The position numbers and the translations under genes are program-made. From Verrucomicrobiota bacterium (GTDB taxonomy: Bacteria > Verrucomicrobiota > Verrucomicrobiia > Limisphaerales > J093): a stretch of 64,000 bases of DNA. The stretch spans positions 1-64,000 of the forward strand of contig JAKQDD010000091.1 of the NCBI GenBank assembly GCA_029556615.1, in the 5' to 3' direction. The notes under the pieces are model-generated. The model was not told the origin of the DNA. It saw only the letters and a program-made list of their open reading frames with translations, and did not search any database. Shown here one piece after another: positions 49,320 through 57,608 of the stretch. Position 1 is the first letter of the stretch. Each line of letters begins with the position of its first letter.

Positions 49320-50360
49320 ATGAGGAGCAACAAACAGAATCGGGTATGGACGACGTCTGTCGTTGTTTTGGGCCTTCTTCTGGTTGTCCTGACGGGGTGC
49401 AAGCCAAGGCAGGACCCAGGAGTCGTTCCCGTCGACCAACCGCGCGCGAAGATCCGGATTGTGGATGGTCTTTCGGTGAACAGTATGCACGTGATGCTGG
49501 CGTCGAAGCTGGGGTATTTCAGCGAAGAAGGGCTGGACGTGGACGCCAGTTATGTGGCTCTCGGCAAGCTGGCGATGGACGCGCTCAACGGGAACAGTGC
49601 CGAGTACGTGGGGATTGTGGACATGAACGTGGCGCAGACCCTGTTCACCCACAAGGACATGGCGATCCTGTGCGAGTTCTCGGAGCCCATTCGGGGCATC
49701 AAGGTCCTGGGCCGGGCCGACAAGGGGGTCAAGAGCGGTAAAGACCTGAAAGGCAAGAAGATCGCCGTCTTCTTCGGGGTCAACATTCACGTGTTCATAC
49801 AGAAATACCTGCAGGAGCAGGGCATCGAACAGGGCCAGGTCGAATTCGTGAATTTCAAACCGCCGGATGCGGCGGCTGCCTTCATTTCGGGTGCGGTGGA
49901 TGCCGTGGTGACGTGGGAGCCGCTGGTCTACAACATCCAACAGAAGGTGGGCGACAATGTCGCGTTGTTGACGGAGGACTCGCAGGCCTACTGGCCTTAC
50001 AAGCTGCTGCTGGTCACGCGGCAGACCCGGCTGGTTCAGAATCGGGACGAGGCCCGACGAGTGCTGCGGGCCATGATCAAGGCGGACGAGTTCATCAAGC
50101 GCGAACCGGAAAAGGCCTACGGGATGCTGGCCAGTCACCTGCAGATCGCACCCGAGGTGATGCCCGGCTTCTGCAAGGAGATCCACTACGAAGTCCGGCT
50201 GACGCCCAGACTGCTGGACATGATCCGTTTCGAGACCGAGTGGATGCCTAAGAACCTGCCCGAGTTCTTCAAGGACAAGCTGCCGGTGACGACCGATTTT
50301 CGATCGCTGGTGGCCGATGAGCTGAAGTCCCTCAAGCCGGCAGCCTGCCAAATCCAATAG
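49320..50360 (+). CDS. ABC transporter substrate-binding lipoprotein (SsuA/THI5/NMT1 type)
   Basis: The product is 346 residues. MRSNKQNRVWTT is followed by a hydrophobic stretch and the lipobox VVLTGC, so it is a diacylated, membrane-tethered periplasmic protein. This decides the ATG at 49320. The body matches the SsuA/TauA/NMT1 fold: HVMLASKLGYFSEEGLDV, NGNSAEYVGIVDMN, VNIHVFIQKYLQEQGI and GAVDAVVTWEPLVY. The family delivers nitrate, sulfonates, taurine or pyrimidines to an ABC importer; the ligand cannot be told. Permease and ATPase genes follow directly. Confidence 0.9.
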   Translation: MRSNKQNRVWTTSVVVLGLLLVVLTGCKPRQDPGVVPVDQPRAKIRIVDGLSVNSMHVMLASKLGYFSEEGLDVDASYVALGKLAMDALNGNSAEYVGIVDMNVAQTLFTHKDMAILCEFSEPIRGIKVLGRADKGVKSGKDLKGKKIAVFFGVNIHVFIQKYLQEQGIEQGQVEFVNFKPPDAAAAFISGAVDAVVTWEPLVYNIQQKVGDNVALLTEDSQAYWPYKLLLVTRQTRLVQNRDEARRVLRAMIKADEFIKREPEKAYGMLASHLQIAPEVMPGFCKEIHYEVRLTPRLLDMIRFETEWMPKNLPEFFKDKLPVTTDFRSLVADELKSLKPAACQIQ

Positions 50361-50377
50361 TCGTCCCAAGGGCGGGT

Positions 50378-51148
50378 GTGGAGCGCAAGAGAACATCGGT
50401 CCTGATCGGGCTGGGCTCCGTGGCCGCGTTTCTTCTGCTGTGGCATCTGGCGGCGGTCTGGGGCGTGCTCTCGCCCGAGTCGAGCATTCCGTCGTTGTCG
50501 GCGGTGACCAAGGCGGCCCGGAATTGGCTGAGCGAAGGGTTCCTGTCGCGCGACTTGGCAGCCAGCTTGATGCGGGTGATCCCGGGCATTGTCATTGGCT
50601 CCGCCTGCGGTGGGCTGCTGGGATTGGCCACGGGCCGCATTGGGATTCTGTACCAGATTGTGGGTCCCCATCTGCACATGTGGCGGGCCCTGCCGGCGGT
50701 TGCGGTGGTCCCGCTGCTCCTGCTGATTCTTGGCGTGAACGAGAGCACGCGGATCATTGTGGTCTCCTTGGGGGTGTTCTTCCCCGTGTGGGTGAGCGCG
50801 CATGAAGGCTCGGCGCAGGTCGACCCCCGGTTCCTTGAAGTGGCAAGGGATTTGGACTTCAGTCCATCTCAACTCTACGTGAGGGTGATCTTCCCGGCGA
50901 CCGTGCCGTTCATCATTGCGGGCATTCGGACCGGCATCGGGCTCGCCTACATCATGGTGTTCATTGCCGAGTGGATTGGCGCGAACAAGGGCATCGGCTA
51001 CCGGCTTTCAGTCGCGCACAGCGTGCTGCGCACGGATCACATGGTGTTCGGCCTCGTGGTGCTGGGGGTTCTCGCTTACTGCACGGATGCGGTGTATCGG
51101 CTGGCGGCACGCCGTTTGTTCCCCTGGACGGAGAAGAAGCATGGCTGA
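50378..51148 (+). CDS. ABC transporter permease (SsuC/TauC type)
   Basis: The product is 256 residues with a GTG start 17 nt after the lipoprotein stop. Six hydrophobic segments are seen, beginning VLIGLGSVAAFLLLWHLAAV. The cytoplasmic EAA loop reads EVARDLDFSPSQLYVRVIFPATVPFIIAGIR, with the family's conserved spacing. WIGANKGIGYRL near the C terminus is typical of nitrate/sulfonate/bicarbonate permeases. It forms the inner-membrane channel with the neighbouring ATPase. Its TGA lies inside the ATGGCTGA start of the ATPase gene (8-bp overlap). Confidence 0.92.
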   Translation: MERKRTSVLIGLGSVAAFLLLWHLAAVWGVLSPESSIPSLSAVTKAARNWLSEGFLSRDLAASLMRVIPGIVIGSACGGLLGLATGRIGILYQIVGPHLHMWRALPAVAVVPLLLLILGVNESTRIIVVSLGVFFPVWVSAHEGSAQVDPRFLEVARDLDFSPSQLYVRVIFPATVPFIIAGIRTGIGLAYIMVFIAEWIGANKGIGYRLSVAHSVLRTDHMVFGLVVLGVLAYCTDAVYRLAARRLFPWTEKKHG

Positions 51149-51908
51149 CCCGGGCTCGCATCCTCCGGCCGTGGTTCAACTCGAGAAGTTGACCTTCTCC
51201 TTTGGTCAAGAGCCAGTATTGCGCGATATCTCGCTGACCGTCACCGAGCGGGAGTTTGTGGTCATCGTGGGAAAGTCGGGTTCCGGGAAGAGCACGCTGC
51301 TGAGAATCATCGATGGGCTGTTGACGGGTGAGGGCGAGGCACGAGTGCAAGGGCGGGTGCGCATGGTGTTCCAGGAGGACCGTCTCTTCCCGTGGTATCG
51401 CGTACGCCAGAACGTGGCGGTTGCGGTCACTCGGGACGCGACTCCGGCAGGAGAAGCAGCCGTGGCTGGCTCAGCATCGGCGCGGCTTTCCGACACAGAG
51501 AAGGCGATGCGACTTCTGGAGGAGCTCGGCATGCGTGAACTGGCGCACCGCTATCCCCACCAGCTCTCGGGGGGCGAGCGCCAGCGGGTCGCGATCGCCC
51601 GCGCGTTTGTGGCCCGGCCGCAGATCGTGCTCATGGACGAGCCGTTTGGGGCCCTGGATGTCCTGACCCGGGAGCAGATGCAGACTTGGTTGCTGGACTT
51701 CTGGCAGCGCAATACGGCCGCGGTGGTGTTCGTCACACACGACGTCGAGGAGGCGCTGATCCTGGGGGACCGCATTCTGGTCATCGTGGACGGCCGACTG
51801 CGGCCGGTGCTCAACGTCAACTTTCCGCGCCCGCGTCCCCAGCGGTTGCGGTACGCGCCGGAATTCCTCGAGGCGAAGCAGCGCGTGCGCGAGCAGTTGG
51901 CCGACTGA
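51141..51908 (+). CDS. ABC transporter ATPase (SsuB/TauB type)
   Basis: The product is 255 residues. Walker A is GKSGSGKST (about residue 44), the Q loop is MVFQEDRLFPW, the signature is LSGGERQRVAIARAF, Walker B is IVLMDEPFGALD, and the switch His is in VVFVTHDVEEAL. The EDRLFPW segment is characteristic of the nitrate/sulfonate ATPase branch. It powers the importer formed by the two preceding genes. The ATG at 51141 overlaps the permease stop by 8 bp. Confidence 0.95.
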   Translation: MADPGSHPPAVVQLEKLTFSFGQEPVLRDISLTVTEREFVVIVGKSGSGKSTLLRIIDGLLTGEGEARVQGRVRMVFQEDRLFPWYRVRQNVAVAVTRDATPAGEAAVAGSASARLSDTEKAMRLLEELGMRELAHRYPHQLSGGERQRVAIARAFVARPQIVLMDEPFGALDVLTREQMQTWLLDFWQRNTAAVVFVTHDVEEALILGDRILVIVDGRLRPVLNVNFPRPRPQRLRYAPEFLEAKQRVREQLAD

Positions 51909-52021
51909 TAGAGAGACACGACGATGATTCCAGCCCTTCCTGCGAAAAGAGCACCCCTCGGGGTTTTCAGACAGGCTCTTAGGCGGACCCGGCGTTGCGC
52001 CGGCAGCCGGAATTCAACTCC

Positions 52022-52744
52022 ATGGAGCTGAGCGTTCAACTGCAGCAGGCCCAGATCCTGGGCTACAGGCATTTCAAGGACACCGTCGCCAGCCGCAACC
52101 GACGGATCCGGTCGGGGCACTTGCTGCGGGCGAAGGCGTATGAAGTCGAGTATGGCGGTTATGCCCTGACGATCCTGCCGGGGGTCCTCGACCCGACGAC
52201 CGGCGAAGGCAGCCTCATCATGCTGGAATGCCGCGACCTGTTCGTCGGGGACCGCGTCCTGGACATGGGAACAGGCTCGGGCAATCTCAGCATCCTCGCT
52301 GCCGTCAAGTCGGGCCACATTGTGGCCGTCGATATCTCCCCTGTTGCCGTGGAGTGCGCCCAGATGAACGTCCGGCGGCACGGGCTCACTGAGAGAATCG
52401 ACGTCCGGCTGGGCGACCTTTTTGCGCCCCTCCGACCGGATGAGAAGTTCGACTTGGCTCTGATCAACCCGCCGTTTCTCGAAGGCAAGCCGCGGGCGGG
52501 GATCGACCGTGCCATGATGGATCCGGAGTACGACATGCTCACGCGCTTCCTGCAGAACGTCGGGAAGTACTTGACCCCCGCGGGACGGGTGCTCCTGTGT
52601 TTTGGCTGTGTCGGCGATCTCGCCTACCTCCACAACCTGATCGCGTTGTGCGGCTTCGCCTGTTCGATCCGGAAGGCCCGGGTAACCCTGGGGCTTCAGT
52701 TCTTTGTGTATGAGTTGACGATTCTGCCTTCCCAGGGCGGATGA
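52022..52744 (+). CDS. Class I SAM-dependent methyltransferase (MTS/PrmC-like)
   Basis: The product is 240 residues. The SAM-binding motif I is VLDMGTGSGNLSILAA, followed by IVAVDISPVAVECAQMN and the catalytic LALINPPFLEG. NPPF/Y motifs belong to enzymes that methylate amide or exocyclic amino nitrogens, such as PrmC or RNA/DNA N6-adenine and N2-guanine methyltransferases. The small size and lack of an N-terminal PrmC helical domain leave the target open. An in-frame TTG at 51995 is possible; ATG 52022 is preferred. It lies 113 nt after the ABC operon. Confidence 0.85.
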   Translation: MELSVQLQQAQILGYRHFKDTVASRNRRIRSGHLLRAKAYEVEYGGYALTILPGVLDPTTGEGSLIMLECRDLFVGDRVLDMGTGSGNLSILAAVKSGHIVAVDISPVAVECAQMNVRRHGLTERIDVRLGDLFAPLRPDEKFDLALINPPFLEGKPRAGIDRAMMDPEYDMLTRFLQNVGKYLTPAGRVLLCFGCVGDLAYLHNLIALCGFACSIRKARVTLGLQFFVYELTILPSQGG

Positions 52745-52851
52745 TGAGCAGCCGACACAAAACCCAGATCCGGCACGAGCGGGCAGACTGTCCACCATGC
52801 ACCGCAGCTCCGTTGTGGGTGATCCCGCGTCGCCCTCAGGTTCAGGATCTC

Positions 52852-54186
52852 ATGGGCAATGTCGCCGGGGACGGGGGCACTCGGCAACCGCGGCCTCGGA
52901 GCATCTGGCTGCTCTTGATCCTGGGGGCTCTGGCGGCGGTTGCTGCCGAGGCGCAGAATCCGCCACCCACGGATACGCCTGCTGAGACGACGGCCCTCAC
53001 TCGGGCGTGGGCTTTCGTCGAGAAGGGCACGCTCTCGGCCAGCGCCCGTTACCGCTTCGAGGTCTTTGACCGCGACGAGCCCGCTTTCCCGGACACTGCG
53101 GAAGCCTCGACCTTTCGTCTCGCGGTGGGGTACGAGACCCCACCGGTGCTCGGAATCTCCGGCTTCGCCGAATACGAAGGGGTCTTCGCCCTGGGATCCG
53201 CCAGCTACAATGTTCCTGGTGTTCCGGAGCAGACCAAGCCGGGCTACCCGAGCATCCTGGACCCGGAAGGGCATGAGCTGAACCAGGCGTGGTTGCGTTG
53301 GCGACACAAGGGCACCAATCTCCACGCTTCGCTAACTGTCGGTCGCCAGGAGTTCATGCTCAACGATGGCCGGTTCGTCAGCCTCGCGCCATGGAGGCAG
53401 AACCACCAGACGTTCGACGCGGTACGGGCCGACCTTGGGCTGCCCCACGGTTTCTCCCTCACGTATCTGTTCGCCGATCGGGCCCGGCGCGTCGTCGGGG
53501 AGGACGCTGCGGACGGCACGCCCCCGATGGACTCGCATTGGTTTGATGCACACTGGAGACTGAAGAACCGAGTAGACGTTGGAGTGTATGGGGTGATGCT
53601 CGACTACGAATCCCCGCCACAATATGGCCTCTCGACCAAGACCTTCGGTGTTCGCTGCACGGGCCCGTGGCGAATCGATGCCAACTGGGATATCCACTAC
53701 GTCACCGAATTTGCCCAACAGCAGGATTTCGGACAGAACCCCGATCGAATCAACGCGAACTACTGGCTGGGAGAATTGGGTGTTGTCTATCGAGGGCACC
53801 GGTTGAACGGTGGCATCGCCTGGCTTGGGGGACGCAGTGCCACGGACAAACTCTCGACGCCGCTCGCCCACCCGTTCAACGGGTGGACCGAGCTGTTTGC
53901 CTCCAATCCAAGCTCGGGAACAAGCCATGGCCTGCAGGCAACGTATGTCAGCGCCACGGGTACCGCTTGGAGCAAAGCTCCCCTGATCTACTCGGCCACG
54001 TTCTACGACTATCGATCGGTGAGCGATCACCGCCACTACGGCAACGAAGTCGACCTCGGGTTGGTTTGGAAGGTGAAGCCCGTCTATGAACGATGGGAAA
54101 TCGGGTGCCGGTGTGCCTGCTACTGGGCCGACACTCTGTTCTGCGATGCCCTGCGGGCCTCGGTCTACACCGCCGTCAGTTTCTGA
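52852..54186 (+). CDS. Outer-membrane beta-barrel (alginate-export/porin-like)
   Basis: The product is 444 residues. A signal peptide (SIWLLLILGALAAVAAEAQ) is followed by alternating beta-strands with outer-membrane character (ASARYRFEVF, HASLTVGRQEFMLNDGRF, FDAVRADLGLPHGFSLTYLF, VDLGLVWKVKP). The last residue is Phe, as needed for Bam-dependent insertion. VGRQEFMLNDGRFVS and WRQNHQTFDAVRA resemble the alginate-export (AlgE-like) barrel family. It probably lets a small or charged solute across the outer membrane, perhaps the ligand of the neighbouring ABC importer. The ATG at 52852 precedes the signal peptide; the frame is open from 52741 and would overlap the methyltransferase gene by 4 bp. 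Confidence 0.82.
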   Translation: MGNVAGDGGTRQPRPRSIWLLLILGALAAVAAEAQNPPPTDTPAETTALTRAWAFVEKGTLSASARYRFEVFDRDEPAFPDTAEASTFRLAVGYETPPVLGISGFAEYEGVFALGSASYNVPGVPEQTKPGYPSILDPEGHELNQAWLRWRHKGTNLHASLTVGRQEFMLNDGRFVSLAPWRQNHQTFDAVRADLGLPHGFSLTYLFADRARRVVGEDAADGTPPMDSHWFDAHWRLKNRVDVGVYGVMLDYESPPQYGLSTKTFGVRCTGPWRIDANWDIHYVTEFAQQQDFGQNPDRINANYWLGELGVVYRGHRLNGGIAWLGGRSATDKLSTPLAHPFNGWTELFASNPSSGTSHGLQATYVSATGTAWSKAPLIYSATFYDYRSVSDHRHYGNEVDLGLVWKVKPVYERWEIGCRCACYWADTLFCDALRASVYTAVSF

Positions 54187-54362
54187 ATCTACAAACACCC
54201 CACCGTTCTGTATTTGAACGTGGAGGTGATGGGGCGTAGGCGTCACCTACCATGAACCGATCCAGGCCAGACGCAGGCAGGGCGCAGCGCGAGGACCGCG
54301 GCGGGACCGCGACGAACGCGGGACTGGCGGCCAGCCGACCGGACCGGTTCCCTGGGTCCCCC

Positions 54363-55292
54363 ATGAACACAAGACCGTCCACAGGCTCCGGCAACCTCAC
54401 TGCCATCGCCGTCGCCGGTGTGGTCCTGCTCGCGCTCGGCGCCGGGCTGTGGGTCTTTCATCCCCACCGGCACGCGCTCCGGTTCCCCGAGGTGCTGGTG
54501 GTCGCGGATTTCCAGCGGGGATTGGACCGTGACCTCACCGCTCCCTTGAACCGGATCCTCCAGACCCGGCCCGCCCAGGCTCTCGAGTCGAAGCTCCTCA
54601 AGCCCGCCCTCGATGATGTCACGCTGGCTCACCTGAATGTCGCCGGGGTTGAGGTCCGGCCCGGCCAGTTCCCGGGGCGGCCTGAACTGCTCCGGATCGT
54701 GCAGGACTGCGCGCGGATGCTCCACATCCCGACGCCGCGGGTCTTCGTCGTCAATGACCCGGCGCGAAACGCCCATACGATGAACTTCAAGGAGCCGGTC
54801 ATCGTGGTGAACTCCGGCCTGCTTAATGCCCACCGGGATCCGGCCGAACTGCGCTTCATCCTGGGCCACGAGATGGGGCACATCAAGTGCGGGCACGTCA
54901 AATGGCAGATGGCGCTCCGAGGCGTGCTCGAGACCTTCCGCGTCAGTGACGCTATTCCCGAGGAGGCCGGTGTCGCGCCGTTCCTTCCGCTGTTCTGGGA
55001 GGCGCGGGAGGCCGAGATGAGCGCGGACAACGCGGGCCTGATCTGCTGCCAGGACTTGACCGTGGCGGAGGAAACGCTGGTCCGGTTGGTGACGGGAGCC
55101 TCCGACGCCGATCTGGGGAAGGTCGACGTCAAAGCCTATCTCGATCAGAGCGGTCAACAGACCATCAGCAAGTTCGCCGAGGTCGTCCAGTACGGGCGGC
55201 AACTGCTGCAGGACCACCCGTTCGTCCCGGATCGGATCCTGCAGCTCCGGGAGCACGCGAAGTCCGTGCGATACCAGCACCTTTGGCAGTGA
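54363..55292 (+). CDS. M48-family metallopeptidase with N-terminal membrane anchor
   Basis: The product is 309 residues. One hydrophobic segment (LTAIAVAGVVLLALGAGLWVF) lies near the N terminus. The zincin site is ILGHEMGHIKCGH (about residue 168), with EAEMSADNAGL about 50 residues later giving the third ligand. HIPTPRVFVVNDPARNAHTM and VIVVNSGLL are typical M48 strands. The protease domain is probably periplasmic. It has no C-terminal TPR and differs from the cytosolic M48-TerB protein at 13499. An in-frame ATG at 54252 would add 37 residues without changing the anchor. The MCE-like gene follows after 25 nt. Confidence 0.85.
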   Translation: MNTRPSTGSGNLTAIAVAGVVLLALGAGLWVFHPHRHALRFPEVLVVADFQRGLDRDLTAPLNRILQTRPAQALESKLLKPALDDVTLAHLNVAGVEVRPGQFPGRPELLRIVQDCARMLHIPTPRVFVVNDPARNAHTMNFKEPVIVVNSGLLNAHRDPAELRFILGHEMGHIKCGHVKWQMALRGVLETFRVSDAIPEEAGVAPFLPLFWEAREAEMSADNAGLICCQDLTVAEETLVRLVTGASDADLGKVDVKAYLDQSGQQTISKFAEVVQYGRQLLQDHPFVPDRILQLREHAKSVRYQHLWQ

Positions 55293-55317
55293 AGATCGGA
55301 ATACCCACGCACCCCAC

Positions 55318-56022
55318 ATGAGCACCAATACGCATCGCGAGATCAGATCAACCGCCTCGGTTCGGCGCGGGCTGGGATGGGTCATGGTCTTCGGCTGGAT
55401 TCTCCTGACAGGCTGCGGCGGGCCCACGATCCGCATCACGTGGGATTCACCCAAGCCGGGCCTCGAGCAGGGTGTCCCACTCAAGTACGAGTCGGTCGAG
55501 GTCGGCAAGGTGACCAAGGTCGACACGACGGCAGCGGGAGTGACTGTCACCGCGAAGCTCCGGAGCGCTTCGGCCCATCACGTGCGGGTCAAGTCGGCGT
55601 TCGTCTTCCATCCTGCCGGTACCAACCAACCGGCCTACATCAACATCCGTGCCCTGGACCGGGACAGCAGCCCGGTTCAGACCGGCGCCATCCTGCGGGG
55701 CTCGGCCTCGGAGGAAGCCGCCACGATCGAGGAGATTCTGACGGACTGGAAGCGGACGCTGTTGTTTTGCGCGATGGGCATCGCGCTGCTCCTGGTGGTG
55801 GTGTGGCTCACCAAGCTGCTGTTCAAAGCCTGGGTCCTGATGTTCACGGTGGCGGCGGGGGTGGCGTCGACGGTCTTCCTGAGCGCCTGGCTTGAGGCCA
55901 CTCTGGCCCCGCTGCTGCCGCCGACGCTCCGGGTGGACCTGATCGCCTATGTGGCGGCCTTCGTGGTGGGTTCCGTGGCGGCCTCCACGCTCGTCGGGGT
56001 CCTGCTCCGACCAAGGTCTTGA
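55318..56022 (+). CDS. MCE/MlaD-like protein with C-terminal membrane segments
   Basis: The product is 234 residues. A hydrophobic N terminus ends in ILLTGC, a possible lipobox. Residues about 45-115 resemble one MCE/MlaD domain (PGLEQGVPLKYESVEVGKVTKVD). MCE proteins bind lipids for transport between membranes. Two or three hydrophobic segments follow (LLFCAMGIALLLVVVWLTKL, WVLMFTVAAGVASTVFLSAW, LIAYVAAFVVGSVAASTLVG). The order (MCE first, helices last) is unlike MlaD, which has its helix only at the N terminus, so the topology is uncertain. No MlaE/MlaF genes are nearby. Confidence 0.65.
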   Translation: MSTNTHREIRSTASVRRGLGWVMVFGWILLTGCGGPTIRITWDSPKPGLEQGVPLKYESVEVGKVTKVDTTAAGVTVTAKLRSASAHHVRVKSAFVFHPAGTNQPAYINIRALDRDSSPVQTGAILRGSASEEAATIEEILTDWKRTLLFCAMGIALLLVVVWLTKLLFKAWVLMFTVAAGVASTVFLSAWLEATLAPLLPPTLRVDLIAYVAAFVVGSVAASTLVGVLLRPRS

Positions 56023-56097
56023 CGCGCGTGTTGCTGAATTGGCGCGTGCACTCCGGAAGAAGGGGCGGAGTGGCGCAGATGCGGACACCGGGCGCCG

Positions 56098-56679
56098 ATG
56101 GCGCATGGAGTGCGTATGATTGTGGTGTTGTCGGTCGCCGGGGGACAGGGGTCCGGGGCCTTGATCGAGTGTCTCCGCCTGCGGCGCGTGCATTTCCCTT
56201 GGGGCGAGGATGGTCTGACGGTGTTGCTGCTGTTGCCCGGGCGCTGCATGGGCAACCGGTCTCACAAGCCCTCCGCGGCGCCGGCATGGTACTGGGGACA
56301 ATGGACCCTGCCCGTTCATGTCCTTGAGGAGACCGGGTTGATTTCGAACCCGGCTCTTGAGTGCCTGAAGCGGCTCGGGATGGAGCCTGTGTGCGTCGAC
56401 GCGCCCCTTGAAAGCCTTGATGCTCTGCAACTGTGGCGCCGGCTGGCAGGGCAAGTCCGACCCCTTTACGAGGTGCTTGTTCGTGCCTATGACATTGTTG
56501 AGGATCTGAAGTGGGTGGAGCGGCTCGGACGCCAATTGGAGGAGGCTGATCGAGCTCTCAGTTCCCGGTGCGCCACTGGGATGGACTCGAAGAGGCCATG
56601 CGAACCTACAAAAGCAGCGCTGCGGCCTTCCGAACCTTTGCCGATGTACCTGAGTGATCCTGAAACCGCCTTTTCTTGA
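56098..56679 (+). CDS. Hypothetical protein of uncertain reality
   Basis: An open frame of 193 residues (MAHGVRMIVVLSVAGGQGSG...). The middle (PLYEVLVRAYDIVEDLKWVERLGRQLEEADRALS) looks like a genuine amphipathic helix, but no family is recognised. The last residues run into a D-type repeat. An opposing frame is also open here, so this may not be a gene. Confidence 0.35.
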   Translation: MAHGVRMIVVLSVAGGQGSGALIECLRLRRVHFPWGEDGLTVLLLLPGRCMGNRSHKPSAAPAWYWGQWTLPVHVLEETGLISNPALECLKRLGMEPVCVDAPLESLDALQLWRRLAGQVRPLYEVLVRAYDIVEDLKWVERLGRQLEEADRALSSRCATGMDSKRPCEPTKAALRPSEPLPMYLSDPETAFS

Positions 56680-56755
56680 GCCTTCTGCGCCTTGTCGCGG
56701 CCAATCCCCCCTGTTCGCTTCTTGGCGGCAGATCACGCCTCTTCGCGGCGTCTTC
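56669..56755. repeat. D-type repeat (right half)
   Basis: CTTCTGCGCCTTGTCGC and CTTCTTGGCGGCAGATCACG match the right arm of the hairpin at 57488-57598. It lies against the end of the isomerase remnant. Confidence 0.55.
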
Positions 56756-57370
56756 TAATCGCCGGCGATGGCGTCGAGCATCCGCTTGCCCTTGCGGCAG
56801 GCATCGTAGGGGTCCGGGATCTCCCAGGCGTCGATCATGATCCATCCGCGAAACCCGCCGGCACGCAGGAGTCGAAGCGAGGCGGGGATGTCGGCATGCC
56901 CGTCGCCGCAGGCCACGTGTTTCGACGTCCCGCCGTCGCGCAGGGTACCATCGGTGTCCGTCAGGTGCACATACCCGACGTTCTTCACGCCGACGCGTTC
57001 GAGCATCTCGTGCGGCTTGCCCGTGGACCCGTTCATCAGGTCGTAGTGGCTGGGGTCATAGATGATTTTGAGCGCGGGATGATCGGCCTGGGCATGGATG
57101 CGCTTGAGGTGTTCCTCCCGGTTGAACACAAAGGGCGGCCAGGATCTCCCAAAGGGGGAACGTCTGCCGGTACTTCCGGGACGACGACTCGAATCCGTTC
57201 AGGCCTACGGCAGTGCGCCAGCGGGGGTTGGGGCCGGCGGCCTTCGTGGTCGTGGCGGCCAGGCAGCCTGTGCCCACCGCGAGGCCCATCTCGCGGAGCC
57301 AACGGCGGCGCGATCGGATTTCGATACGGGGGTTTGCGAGCCGTGGGGCGGGTGAGGGATCGGTGCGCAT
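56755..57370 (-). pseudogene. Decayed Tat-exported sugar phosphate isomerase/epimerase (TIM barrel)
   Basis: The first 85 or so codons from ATG 57370 encode a twin-arginine leader (RSRRRWLREMGLAVGTG) and the start of a mature domain (AVGLNGFESSSRKYRQTFPLWEI). The frame is then lost near 57130-57150. The C-terminal 124 residues resume in another frame (VFNREEHLKRI...IIYDPSHYDL...GYVHLTDTDGTLRD...WIMIDAWEIPDPY), which are the metal-site strands of xylose-isomerase-like enzymes. About 140 middle residues are missing relative to the roughly 340-residue family length. An internal deletion plus a frameshift has made this non-functional. It is flanked on both sides by D-type repeats. Confidence 0.8.
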
Positions 57371-57487
57371 GAGATTCCGATCGGGATCATGCGCCGACAG
57401 GGGGTCTGTACACAATGTCAAAGGCCCGTGTGTCGGTGAATCGGTGCTCAGCGCCCCACAGACGGCCACGCCTTCCGCAGACCGTTG

Positions 57488-57598
57488 CGCCACAAGAAGG
57501 GATTCGCCGCCAAGAAGCACAAAAGTCGCAGAAGACAAGGCCGGGCCTTTCCTTGTGCCTTCTGCGCTTCTTGGCGGCAGATCCCCCTCTTCGCGGCT
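57488..57598. repeat. D-type repeat, complete hairpin
   Basis: The left arm (GCCACAAGAAGGGATTCGCC, GCCAAGAAGCACAAAAGTCG, AAGACAAGG) pairs with the right arm (CCTTGTGCCTTCTGCGCTTC, TTGGCGGCAGATCCCCCTCT). Half copies occur at 14911 and 56669. It lies 10 nt beyond the stop of the leftward esterase gene and could act as its terminator. The 238-nt gap 57371-57608 holds no gene. Confidence 0.65.
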
Positions 57599-57608
57599 GC
57601 GGACGGGC

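Noticed and set aside
51924-52031. Short frame (35 codons) between the ABC operon and the methyltransferase
   Set aside because: No conserved-looking sequence or supporting ribosome site; it overlaps the methyltransferase start.
55447-56736. Leftward 429-codon frame across the MCE-like gene
   Set aside because: Compositionally biased and antisense to a gene with a lipobox and membrane helices.
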